A stretch of 22,852 nucleotides of DNA, taken from Candidatus Heimdallarchaeota archaeon (GTDB lineage Archaea > Asgardarchaeota > Heimdallarchaeia > JABLTI01). This document shows, one piece after another, positions 8,480 through 15,608 of this stretch. The notes beneath the pieces were generated by a model that did not search any database, was not told the DNA's origin, and saw nothing but the letters and a program-made list of their open reading frames with translations. Both the position numbers and the translations under genes were made by a program. Position 1 is the first letter of the stretch. Every line of letters begins with the position of its first letter. The stretch is taken from assembly GCA_023128635.1 (NCBI GenBank), contig JAGMDP010000071.1, forward strand, positions 1 to 22,852, given 5' to 3'.

Positions 8480-9490
8480 TCAGCATTTACTAGGATCAGT
8501 AGGTCTTCTAGCTTCTGCAATTTTAATATTCTCAATTTCATCCAGGCTGAGCCCCATACCGGCCTTTATTTTTCGCTTGATAGCGGAGAACAAAATCTTG
8601 TAAAGACACTCAGAACACATTTTCCCACCAGTTAAATGCATCATATTGTAAGAGTCAATATATTCATCTTTACTAGCAGTAACTCTTTCAACCTCAACAA
8701 CAGTAGCATCAGTAGCACAATGAATGTTAATATCTTCATCAGAAACAAAAATACTGTTGAAACAAACCATTCTACCTACGTTTTCAAATTCCTCTATGGT
8801 TTCTTTTATCACTTGTTCTGGATCACTCATATCTTTAGAAAACATGCTTAACAACGGAACAACCTTAACGGGAGTAAAATTATCATGATTAATACAATAA
8901 TCTCCATCTGAAAGACTCAAAAGCAACGGGCATGGGGTGTAGTATTTCTTGTCGGCAATTTGAGTATAATCAACTTCAAGGACGAGAATATTATTAGTAA
9001 TTTTAGAATAAGTCCATTTAAACATCTCAATGAGACCCTTAGTAGTAATTGCACTAGTTTCTACAATGTTCCAATCACGATTGTTTAGCTCAGGAATCTT
9101 GGAGAATTTCTGACCAATTTCTAAAGCACTAAGAGTATTGGGCAAATCAATTTTATTAATCAAAACCAGAATAGGAATATCATTCGCTTCAGTTAATATA
9201 AGCATATTTTGAAATTCCTTGAGAGATTCATCTATACGTTCATGATCACTTGCATCGATTACGTATAAAACAATGTCAACAGTGTTAAGATAATCAACCC
9301 ATAATAATCTGAAGCTTTTTTGACCGCCCATATCCAAAATATTGAGATGAAAATCAATCTCAGAAAAAGTCACTTGTTCTAGATTTACACCTACAGTTGG
9401 AATCGTTTTTGTGATCTTATGCTTAGTAAAGACATCAATAATGGTTGTTTTTCCAGCATTATCTATCCCTACGAATCCTATTGTTGGCAC
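8480..9490 (-). CDS. Arf-family small GTPase with an unassigned C-terminal domain
   Basis: Residues 1-170 form an Arf-like G domain: P-loop GIDNAGKTT (8-16), switch I threonine T32 in PTVGVNLE, DMGGQ (53-57) followed by FRLLW as in Arf, NKID (112-115) and TSA (145-147). All GTP-binding elements are intact. The protein starts directly at the first strand, so it lacks the myristoylated amphipathic N-terminal helix of eukaryotic Arf. Residues 171-336 are an extra domain I cannot assign. It contains seven cysteines (187, 199, 243, 258, a CSEC pair at 292/295, and the very last residue C336). The start is GTG. The gene lies tail to tail with glycogen synthase, 19 bases apart, and head to head with an acidic membrane protein. 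GTPases of this class are abundant in Asgard archaea; the cellular role is unknown. Confidence 0.88.
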   Translation of the reverse strand: MPTIGFVGIDNAGKTTIIDVFTKHKITKTIPTVGVNLEQVTFSEIDFHLNILDMGGQKSFRLLWVDYLNTVDIVLYVIDASDHERIDESLKEFQNMLILTEANDIPILVLINKIDLPNTLSALEIGQKFSKIPELNNRDWNIVETSAITTKGLIEMFKWTYSKITNNILVLEVDYTQIADKKYYTPCPLLLSLSDGDYCINHDNFTPVKVVPLLSMFSKDMSDPEQVIKETIEEFENVGRMVCFNSIFVSDEDINIHCATDATVVEVERVTASKDEYIDSYNMMHLTGGKMCSECLYKILFSAIKRKIKAGMGLSLDEIENIKIAEARRPTDPSKC

Positions 9491-9595
9491 GAAATCTCTA
9501 TCCTTTAAAATATCTTTTAACTCTAAGTATAGAACAAGGTATTGATAATTCTGTTTTAGTTGATAAAGATTATTTTATCAACATATTTGCTCACG

Positions 9596-9605
9596 CTTTA
9601 AATAG
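9596..9605 (+). promoter_or_regulatory. TATA-like box for the acidic membrane protein gene
   Basis: CTTTAAATAG lies about 80 bases upstream of the preferred TTG start at 9682, giving a leader of roughly 50 bases that contains the GGTGAT site. Supported by composition and position only. Confidence 0.4.
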
Positions 9606-9681
9606 TCAATGTATTAGCAAATATTTGATAACGCTTTTAGATAAAATCCCCATTATTTCTTTAGTATTCACGGTGATTTCA

Positions 9682-10329
9682 TTGAATGCCCAGGAAAACG
9701 AAGAAGAAATACTTGATGTTGCTCTAGAAGAAGAAACAAATGAGGAAGAGGAAAAAAAGCGAAAATTCGAACCGCTTGTTCGTATGCCTAAATGGCTTAG
9801 AATTATTCTCATGTTCCTTCCCGCTTTTATTTACACTGGTATTATACTCTTGGTTGATTATTTTGTTGGATTTCCTGAGAAATACAATCCAATGGCTTTT
9901 ATCGCTCTACCTGGCATTGCTTTATTTTTCCTGGTGGTTATAGGTGATATGGTTTATCGAAACTTCTTTATGTACAAAATGTTGCGTAGTGAAACTCGAA
10001 AAACTCGTGTTTATAGACAAATCATCAAAGAGAAAAAAGAAGAACAAGGCGCAAAAGCTCGCTACGAGTATGAAGAAGACGACGACGAATATGATTATGA
10101 TGAAGAGTATGAGGAATCCGACGATGAGGATTTCGAGGAAGAAGAGGAAAAAGAAGAATATGTTTATGATGCAGAAGATGAACTTACTGAAGATGAATAC
10201 TATCGTATGAAATCCTACTTATTAAGAGGAGGAATAATGACAATTCTTCTAGTTAATGCAATCGTATTACTTGGCTTAGCAGCAATCTTCCAATTGATAT
10301 TGGGAGAAGGATTCATAGTAACTGAATGA
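9682..10329 (+). CDS. Acidic three-helix membrane protein
   Basis: I do not recognise this protein. From the preferred start it has 215 residues: an acidic N-terminus (1-24), helix 1 (about 40-60), helix 2 (72-92), a basic stretch (99-120), an extremely acidic Glu/Asp/Tyr segment (about 129-172), and helix 3 (185-207). The frame stays open upstream to about 9445, but that part overlaps the 5' end of the GTPase gene and looks non-coding. TTG at 9682 is chosen because GGTGAT stands four bases before it; GTG at 9673 is the alternative. The basic and acidic loop probably lies on one side of the membrane and could bind proteins or metal ions. It is divergent from the Arf-like gene, so a shared membrane job is possible but unproven. 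Confidence 0.72.
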   Translation: MNAQENEEEILDVALEEETNEEEEKKRKFEPLVRMPKWLRIILMFLPAFIYTGIILLVDYFVGFPEKYNPMAFIALPGIALFFLVVIGDMVYRNFFMYKMLRSETRKTRVYRQIIKEKKEEQGAKARYEYEEDDDEYDYDEEYEESDDEDFEEEEEKEEYVYDAEDELTEDEYYRMKSYLLRGGIMTILLVNAIVLLGLAAIFQLILGEGFIVTE

Positions 10330-10420
10330 AAACAAAAGCATCTGCCACCTTTCAAATTCTTTGCATTTTTCTTCGATTTTTCCTTTCTTTTCTTTTAGCC
10401 GTAGCTAAAAAATAAATGGC

Positions 10421-10444
10421 GAGAGATTATTTCTCTCTTTTTTT
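10421..10444 (+). terminator. Hairpin and T-run after the acidic membrane protein gene
   Basis: GAGAGA (10421-10426) and TCTCTC (10432-10437) form a 6-bp stem with a five-base loop, followed by seven T (10438-10444). It has the right orientation to end the plus-strand gene and overlaps the stop codon of the minus-strand gene. Confidence 0.6.
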
Positions 10445-10999
10445 AATTATTGTAATTAATCCAATAATCATTAGTGGTGGTATAATCAATAAGATATTCA
10501 AACCAGATTCACACGTTGATTCTAATTCTATAAACCAAATATTTGTAGATTGTGTTGCTGATAATTCCCATATATGACCAGAATCCTCGAAGATTGTTAC
10601 TTCAAGTGTAAGAGATTGAGGTGTTTCAATAGGATATGATGCAACTTCATCGAAAACAAAATCCATATCTGTTATTGTTAATATTCCATTGTTATCAGTA
10701 TATTTACTACTAGAATCATTTACATAGAATCCCATCATACTAAACCATACATAAGTGTAAAAATATTCTACACCCCCATCCAATTCTTCTGTTATTGATA
10801 TTCCTGAGAATGTTATCTCGGATGTGGTATTACAGAAACCTTGCCCAGGGTATGGTGAAGTAATTTCAACAGTATGTGGATAATCAGGAACTGGTCCAGG
10901 AATTGGATTCCCAGCCAAGTTATTCGTTTTCAAGCTCATAAGCGGAATTAACAAAACTGTTAAGACCACAAACCCAATTAATCTATTTTTCAATTTCAT
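10427..10999 (-). CDS. Secreted protein with C-terminal membrane anchor
   Basis: No recognised family. The protein of 190 residues starts with a basic MKLKNR, then a hydrophobic signal segment (about 7-22). A proline-rich linker (NPIPGPVPDYP) follows and then a beta-rich extracellular domain (about 43-160) with only two cysteines, C56 and C163, that could pair. A single membrane helix (about 168-185) and a basic KKREK end anchor it, so the domain would face outside. I choose the ATG at 10999 over the ATG at 11011: the TGA of the upstream, apparently frameshifted reading frame overlaps it as ATGA, the usual sign of translational coupling. Fibronectin- or cadherin-like folds are possible but not shown. 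Confidence 0.65.
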   Translation of the reverse strand: MKLKNRLIGFVVLTVLLIPLMSLKTNNLAGNPIPGPVPDYPHTVEITSPYPGQGFCNTTSEITFSGISITEELDGGVEYFYTYVWFSMMGFYVNDSSSKYTDNNGILTITDMDFVFDEVASYPIETPQSLTLEVTIFEDSGHIWELSATQSTNIWFIELESTCESGLNILLIIPPLMIIGLITIIKKREK

Positions 11000-11266
11000 T
11001 TGTAACTCCATTTTTTTACTTTGTTATTTTTTTCAACAAAACCCTCTATCAAATCAATGACCTGTTCAACAAGTTTTGATTGTCCTTCTGTGGTTGTTTT
11101 CTGAGAAGATGCCTCTTATTCCATTTAATCGTACAATGAAATCATCTTCCCCAAGTAAATCAATGTGTTCTACTAATTTAATGATTTGGTCTTTGGTTAT
11201 ATCAAAATCTCGCTGAATAGTAGAACAATACAAACAAAAGTGAAATTGAACATAATTTCCGTAGCT
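10996..11266 (-). pseudogene. Probable frameshifted small gene upstream of the secreted protein
   Basis: Two open stretches on the minus strand join if one frameshift near 11113-11117 is allowed. The first (about 11266-11116) reads like real protein, for example STIQRDFDITKDQIIKLVEH and GEDDFIVRLNGIR. The second (about 11115-10996) continues with EASSQKTTTEGQSKLVEQ and then VIDLIEGFVEKNNKVKKW, ending in TGA. Together they give about 90 charged, helical residues. The TGA overlaps the ATG of the secreted-protein gene as ATGA, which suggests that this was, or is, a translated gene of the same operon. No ATG is available; a TTG at 11233 is the best start. Function is unknown. A sequencing error in an intact gene would look the same. 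Confidence 0.4.
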
Positions 11267-11273
11267 TTATAAA
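11265..11273. promoter_or_regulatory. Symmetrical TATA box between divergent units
   Basis: CTTTATAAA contains the palindrome TTTATAAA and could serve as a TATA box in both directions. On the minus strand it would drive the broken small gene and the secreted protein; on the plus strand the small ORFs and the aldolase. Transcription starts would fall near 11240 (minus) and 11297 (plus). Confidence 0.45.
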
Positions 11274-11301
11274 TGTGGAAGACGATTTTGTTATGGGGAA
11301 G

Positions 11302-11463
11302 ATGAGTTTAGATATTATTTTTCAAAAAACAAATTTTATAATTGGAATCATAGGGATGGTTCTTTCAATACTATGGTTATCTACCTTAAGAGTTAATAAA
11401 AGAAAAGTAATTCAATCCAAAGGTGGTGCTGTGGGAACGTTTTCTTACAGGGAAAAGCTTTAG
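11302..11463 (+). CDS. Doubtful small membrane peptide
   Basis: An open frame that begins no later than GTG 11275. ATG 11302 is preferred because the symmetrical TATA box would put the transcript start just before it. It would encode about 53 residues with one membrane helix (TNFIIGIIGMVLSILWLSTL) and a basic end. There is no recognised relative. Its end overlaps the next small ORF in another frame, so either a frameshift joins them or neither is a gene. Low confidence. Confidence 0.25.
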   Translation: MSLDIIFQKTNFIIGIIGMVLSILWLSTLRVNKRKVIQSKGGAVGTFSYREKL

Positions 11464-11477
11464 GTTAATTTTTACAA

Positions 11478-11665
11478 TGGATAATACAATTCTATTATAC
11501 TTCTTATTAATGTCTCCTGGATCGAAATCACTTTGGGTGTTAGCAAAAATATCTGGAATACGTCCAGTAAGAAGAACACGTTTCGGTAGAATAAGAAGGA
11601 AGTCTAAGAAAAAATTAGAACAATATCTTAATAGAGTAAAGAAGTTAGGAATAAAACAGAAATAA
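11478..11665 (+). CDS. Doubtful small basic protein upstream of the aldolase gene
   Basis: From ATG 11478 this reads 62 residues with a hydrophobic start and a very basic second half (RRTRFGRIRRKSKKKLEQ). The frame is open from GTG 11423. The TAA at 11663-11665 ends just before the aldolase ribosome binding site, so it could be a short upstream gene of the aldolase transcript. The basic end resembles small RNA-binding or ribosomal proteins only in charge, and no family motif is visible. Confidence 0.3.
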
Positions 11666-11683
11666 AAGGTGAAGTTGTGGAAA

Positions 11684-12649
11684 ATGGTTCATTATAAAGA
11701 AATTGGATTTGTGAATACAAAAGAAATGTTCAAGCATGCAATGGATAATGGCTATGCTGTTCCAGCTTATAATTTCAATAACATGGAACAAATTCAAGCC
11801 ATAGTTCAAGCTTGTGTAGAATCACGTTCTCCTGTTATACTCCAGGTTTCAAAGGGTGCTAGGAACTATGCCAATCAAACTCTTCTAAGGTATATGGCTG
11901 AAGGAGCAGTTGAATATATGAAAGAACTTGGTGGGAATATTCCAATGGCATTGCATTTGGACCATGGAGATTCATTCAAATTATGCAAATCGTGTGTTGA
12001 TATGGGTTTCTCATCTGTAATGTATGATGGAAGTCATCATCCTTATGAAGAAAACATCAAAATTACAAAACAAGTAGTTGAATATGCTCACAAATTTGAT
12101 GCTTCTGTTGAAGCAGAATTGGGTGTACTTGCTGGAATTGAAGAGCATGTTTCCTCAGAAAAATCACATTATACTAAACCAGAAGAAGTTGAGGATTTTG
12201 TTACTAGAACTGGTTGTGACAGTTTAGCAATCTCAATAGGTACCTCTCATGGTGCTTTCAAATTTAAACCTGGAAAACCAATACCACCACTTCGTTTTGA
12301 TATTCTTGAAGAAATTCAGAAGAATCTTCCAGGCTATCCTATAGTTTTACATGGTAGTTCATCTGTTCCACAAGAGTATGTCGAGATGGTTAACCAATAT
12401 GGTGGTGATCTCTCAGGAGCTCTTGGTGTCCCAGAAGATCAATTAAGAAAAGCTGCTTCAATGAATGTTTGCAAAATCAATATTGATTCTGATGGTAGGC
12501 TTGTTGTTACAGCTGTTATAAGAAAAGTCTTGGCTGAACAGAAAGGTGTTTTCGATCCTCGAAAATATCTGGGTCCTGCTCGAGATGAATTAAAGACACT
12601 TCTAGTTCACAAAAATAAAAACGTACTAGGATCTGCTGACAGATATTGA
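11684..12649 (+). CDS. fba: Class II fructose-bisphosphate aldolase
   Basis: A zinc-dependent aldolase that joins or splits fructose-1,6-bisphosphate (DHAP plus glyceraldehyde-3-phosphate) in glycolysis and gluconeogenesis. Counting from ATG 11684 (321 residues): AVPAYNFNNMEQ (25-36), LDHGD with catalytic D93 and zinc ligand H94, E145 in EAELGVLAG, zinc ligands H189 (GTSHG) and H223 (LHGSSS). The sequence follows bacterial-type class II enzymes closely. Most archaea use class I (DhnA-type) or the bifunctional FBP aldolase/phosphatase, so a transferred origin is likely. GGTGA at 11668-11672 stands 11 bases before the ATG; GTG 11669 and TTG 11675 are in frame but overlap or crowd that site. A hairpin follows the TGA. 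Confidence 0.93.
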   Translation: MVHYKEIGFVNTKEMFKHAMDNGYAVPAYNFNNMEQIQAIVQACVESRSPVILQVSKGARNYANQTLLRYMAEGAVEYMKELGGNIPMALHLDHGDSFKLCKSCVDMGFSSVMYDGSHHPYEENIKITKQVVEYAHKFDASVEAELGVLAGIEEHVSSEKSHYTKPEEVEDFVTRTGCDSLAISIGTSHGAFKFKPGKPIPPLRFDILEEIQKNLPGYPIVLHGSSSVPQEYVEMVNQYGGDLSGALGVPEDQLRKAASMNVCKINIDSDGRLVVTAVIRKVLAEQKGVFDPRKYLGPARDELKTLLVHKNKNVLGSADRY

Positions 12650-12652
12650 TGA

Positions 12653-12675
12653 AATGAGCACAATCAATGCTCATT
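12653..12675 (+). terminator. Hairpin terminator after fba
   Basis: AATGAGCA (12653-12660) and TGCTCATT (12668-12675) form a perfect 8-bp stem with a seven-base loop, followed by the pyrimidine-rich CTTTCTTT. It lies four bases after the aldolase stop, between convergent genes. Confidence 0.6.
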
Positions 12676-12681
12676 CTTTCT

Positions 12682-12927
12682 TTAGAGTTTTTCAAGAGCT
12701 GCTCTGTATTCCTCTTCTTTTATCCAACCACCTAACATTATATCACCAATTATAAGTGTTGGAATTGTTTTTATCTTGAATTTCTTTACTTCTTTAAATT
12801 GAGTTGCGATATTATATCTTGATATTTTTATTTCAGGATTAGTTTTTCCTAATTCCTTTAACCAACGTTTAATTCTTACGCACTTTGGACATATCGGTGC
12901 TAGTATGAAGATTATTTCCTTTGACAT
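12682..12927 (-). CDS. Thioredoxin/glutaredoxin-fold mini-protein (CPKC)
   Basis: A small redox protein of 81 residues. It has a first beta strand and then the active site C13-P-K-C16, and the cis-proline loop KTIPTLIIG with P56. This is the compact fold of archaeal glutaredoxin-like or thioredoxin-like proteins, which reduce disulfides in the cytoplasm. GDIMLGGW near the end corresponds to the conserved glycine region. The ATG has a good AAAGGTAA ribosome binding site upstream. It is divergent from the sdhA cluster across 188 bases and convergent with fba. A link to the neighbouring dehydrogenase is possible, but nothing in the sequence proves it. Confidence 0.85.
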   Translation of the reverse strand: MSKEIIFILAPICPKCVRIKRWLKELGKTNPEIKISRYNIATQFKEVKKFKIKTIPTLIIGDIMLGGWIKEEEYRAALEKL

Positions 12928-13115
12928 TTTAAGTTACCTTTTACAATAACAGAAATTGTCTATAATGCATAAATAAAACCAGCTATTTAATTGTACAATC
13001 TAATTCCTTCATAAAATAAGATGATATCTCAAATTAGGTTTTAAACATCAAACTTAAAAAAATAAGCGGATAAACCTATATTGGAGTTTCAGAATCTTTT
13101 CTTATTAGGTTTTTA
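12928..13115. promoter_or_regulatory. Divergent promoter region, redoxin / sdhA cluster
   Basis: AT-rich. For the redoxin (minus) a TATA-like TTTTATTTATG lies at about 12965-12976. For the sdhA cluster (plus) candidates are GGTTTTAAAC (about 13038-13047) and CTTAAAAAAATAAG (about 13053-13066). No operator-like inverted repeat stands out. Confidence 0.3.
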
Positions 13116-14852
13116 GTGAATATTGGAAGGATTGATTCTTTGAAAGTAGAAGAATTTGATGCTATAATAGTTGGTGGCGGATTAAGTGGTTTAAGAGTTG
13201 CAATCGAGCTAGCTGATACAATGAATGTTGCTATCATTAGCAAGGTGTATCCTCTAAGGAGTCATTCAGGTGCTGCTCAAGGCGGTATTAATGCTTCGTT
13301 AGGAAATACCGAAGCTGGAAAAAAAGATTCGCCTAAAAGTCACGCTTACGACACCGTATATGGTTCAGATTATTTGGCAGATCAAGATGCGGTTATGTTT
13401 TTAGCTGAGGAAGCTCCCAAAATTGTAATTGAGCTTGAAAGTATGGGTGCACCATTTTCTAGACTTGACTCGGGTTTGATAGCTCAGAGAGCTTTTGGTG
13501 GTGCTGGTTTTCCTCGAACCTGTTATGCTGGAGATAGAACAGGTCATGCATTACTTCATACAGTTTATGAGCAATGCATTCGCAAAGGAGTGAAGTTCTT
13601 TGATGAATTTTTCCTTGTAGATTTGATCAAAGTGGGAAATAACATTGCTGGGTTAGTGTCTTTAGACATTGCCTCTGGTGAATTAGTTGTTTTTAGATCA
13701 GAATCTGTGGTTCTCGCAACAGGTGGTTTTGGAAGAATCTACAAGAGATCAACAAATGCCATCATTAATACAGGAGATGGTTTAGGAGCTGCGTATCGTG
13801 CCGGTATTCCCATGCAAGACTGTGAATTTGTCCAGTTTCATCCTACAACACTTTATGGAACAAACATACTTATGACTGAAGGTGCTAGAGGGGAAGGCGG
13901 ATTCCTATTTAACAAAAACAATGAACGTTTCATGAGCAAAGTTGCCCCAAAAGCTATGGAATTGGCTCCTCGAGATATTGTTGCAAGAGCTATTGATACT
14001 GAGATTTTAGAAGGCAGGGGTTTTGAAAACAGTTACGTGCATTTAGATCTTACACATCTTGGTAGTGAAAAAATTATGGAAAGACTACCCGGTATTAGGG
14101 AAATTTCTATGTATTTCGCTGGAGTTGATCCAATTGAGAAACCAATTCCAGTACAACCTGGTCAACATTATTCTATGGGTGGTATTGCTTCAAAATACAA
14201 AGGTGATTTTGGCGAAACACCCTTGGAAGGACTCTATTCAATAGGTGAAACATCCTGTATTTCTGTTCATGGAGCAAATAGGCTGGGTGGTAATTCCTTG
14301 CTAGAAACAATAGTATTTGGTCGATATGTTGGAAGAGCTATTCTCAAGAAAAATAAGCAAAAGAAACTTACAGCGAGTGATGTTAAAAAAGCTGAAAGTG
14401 ATGTTTTCAAATCAATTGAAAACCTATTTTCATCTTGGAATGAAAACACAGGGAAGAAACCTGTAGAAATTCGAACTGCAATGAAAAACACCATGGATGT
14501 TAATGTGGGCGTATACCGAGAAGCTTCAAGATTGAAACAAGCTGTTAAAGATCTACAGCAAGTGCAAAAAGACTTCGAAATAATGCATATTGAAACCCAA
14601 GAAAGGAAATTCAACTTTGGTTTAATTCGAGCTTTGGAACTAAGAAGCATGGTTGATATTGCAGAAGTTACTGCTGTGGCTGCATTATGGAGGAAAGAAA
14701 GCAGAGGAGCTCATTTTAGAACTGATTACCCAACTCGAGATGATAAGCAATTTATGGTTCATTCTTTAGTTACGAGGGAAAAAGACGAGTTAGTAATAGA
14801 AACAAAACCAGTAACGCTGGGACTGTTTGAGGTTAAGGAGCGTGCATATTAA
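13116..14852 (+). CDS. sdhA: Succinate dehydrogenase / fumarate reductase flavoprotein subunit
   Basis: The FAD subunit that interconverts succinate and fumarate. In 578 residues: Rossmann motif VGGGLSGLR (19-27); [10 protein letters not shown] (48-57), where H50 is the histidine that carries covalent FAD in membrane-linked SDH/FRD; H242 in [15 protein letters not shown] (254-262); the catalytic arginine R287 in [10 protein letters not shown]351; and [13 protein letters not shown] (385-397). All active-site residues are present. The covalent-FAD histidine argues for a genuine SDH/FRD and against a NadB or a soluble fumarate reductase. The start is GTG 13116 with AGGT upstream; TTG 13140 after GGAAGG is an alternative. 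Its TAA overlaps the ATG of sdhB by one base, so the two subunits are coupled. Direction of catalysis cannot be told from sequence. Confidence 0.94.
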   Translation: MNIGRIDSLKVEEFDAIIVGGGLSGLRVAIELADTMNVAIISKVYPLRSHSGAAQGGINASLGNTEAGKKDSPKSHAYDTVYGSDYLADQDAVMFLAEEAPKIVIELESMGAPFSRLDSGLIAQRAFGGAGFPRTCYAGDRTGHALLHTVYEQCIRKGVKFFDEFFLVDLIKVGNNIAGLVSLDIASGELVVFRSESVVLATGGFGRIYKRSTNAIINTGDGLGAAYRAGIPMQDCEFVQFHPTTLYGTNILMTEGARGEGGFLFNKNNERFMSKVAPKAMELAPRDIVARAIDTEILEGRGFENSYVHLDLTHLGSEKIMERLPGIREISMYFAGVDPIEKPIPVQPGQHYSMGGIASKYKGDFGETPLEGLYSIGETSCISVHGANRLGGNSLLETIVFGRYVGRAILKKNKQKKLTASDVKKAESDVFKSIENLFSSWNENTGKKPVEIRTAMKNTMDVNVGVYREASRLKQAVKDLQQVQKDFEIMHIETQERKFNFGLIRALELRSMVDIAEVTAVAALWRKESRGAHFRTDYPTRDDKQFMVHSLVTREKDELVIETKPVTLGLFEVKERAY

Positions 14853-15607
14853 TGAAAGAGAAAACATTTGTTATCTTCAGACAAAAAAATCCTGACGCCA
14901 AACCAAGTTATGAACGATTCAAAGTTCCTCTTACACCTGGTATGACAGTTTTAGAAGCTCTATTCTATATTCAAGATCATTTTGATCATGAATTGGCTTT
15001 TAGGTACTCATGTCGTGGAGCTATTTGTGGTTCTTGTGGTTTAACGATAAATAAATTCCCACAACTTGCATGCAAAACACAAGTACATCCAAGCGAAATT
15101 AAGAAACATCCAAGAGTTCCTAACTTAGAATTCGGTGATCTCAAAGATTGGGACCAAGAGAAGGAGATACTCATTGAACCATTACCAAATATGTCAATCA
15201 TAAAAGACTTAGTAGTAGATATGGAACCATTTTGGAAATTCTATAGAGAAGTACAACCATTCTTTGATCGAGAAATTACCGATGAAGCTCCTGAATCAAC
15301 ACAAACCTTTGAAGATGCGAGAAGAATTGAAAAATTAGTCTATTGTATCTTATGTGGCATGTGTTGGACTTGTCCTGTTTCAGGCAAAAGAAAAGATTAT
15401 ATTGGACCTTCTAATTTAGCTAAAGCGTTCCGTTTTATAGATGATACTAGAGTATCTGAGAAACATAGAAAAGAGATCTATGAAAAAGCAATGCAAGAAA
15501 ATGGTGTTCCTGCTTGCGAAAAAATATTCGCATGCAATGCAGTCTGTCCAAAAGGAGTAATGCCTGGGACTGCTATAGATAAAATAAGAAAACTTGAGAA
15601 GAAATGA
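14852..15607 (+). CDS. sdhB: Succinate dehydrogenase / fumarate reductase iron-sulfur subunit
   Basis: Carries electrons from the flavoprotein to a membrane or soluble acceptor. In 251 residues, the N-terminal [2Fe-2S] domain has ligands C54, C59, C62 and C74. The C-terminal ferredoxin-like domain has C165/C168/C171/C174 and C222/C228/C232. By comparison with the family, C165, C168, C171 and C232 bind the [4Fe-4S] cluster and C174, C222 and C228 the [3Fe-4S] cluster. The step from C171 to C174 is C-W-T-C, one residue shorter than the usual CxxCxxCxxxCP. There is no C-terminal CCG domain as in the methanogen thiol:fumarate reductase. No SdhC or SdhD anchor gene follows; fumarase starts immediately. 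AAGGAG serves as ribosome binding site. Confidence 0.93.
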   Translation: MKEKTFVIFRQKNPDAKPSYERFKVPLTPGMTVLEALFYIQDHFDHELAFRYSCRGAICGSCGLTINKFPQLACKTQVHPSEIKKHPRVPNLEFGDLKDWDQEKEILIEPLPNMSIIKDLVVDMEPFWKFYREVQPFFDREITDEAPESTQTFEDARRIEKLVYCILCGMCWTCPVSGKRKDYIGPSNLAKAFRFIDDTRVSEKHRKEIYEKAMQENGVPACEKIFACNAVCPKGVMPGTAIDKIRKLEKK

Positions 15608-15608
15608 A

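Noticed and set aside
9445..9681. Upstream extension of the acidic membrane protein frame
   Set aside because: It overlaps the first codons of the GTPase gene, has no ribosome binding site, and the TATA-like box and GGTGAT site both lie inside it. The TTG at 9682 explains the data better.
11478..11665. Ribosomal protein such as eL39 or eL41
   Set aside because: The basic end is suggestive, but the order of residues does not match either family and the N-terminus is hydrophobic.
14852..15607. Thiol:fumarate reductase subunit TfrB
   Set aside because: TfrB is about twice as long with a C-terminal CCG domain; this protein ends after the iron-sulfur domain.
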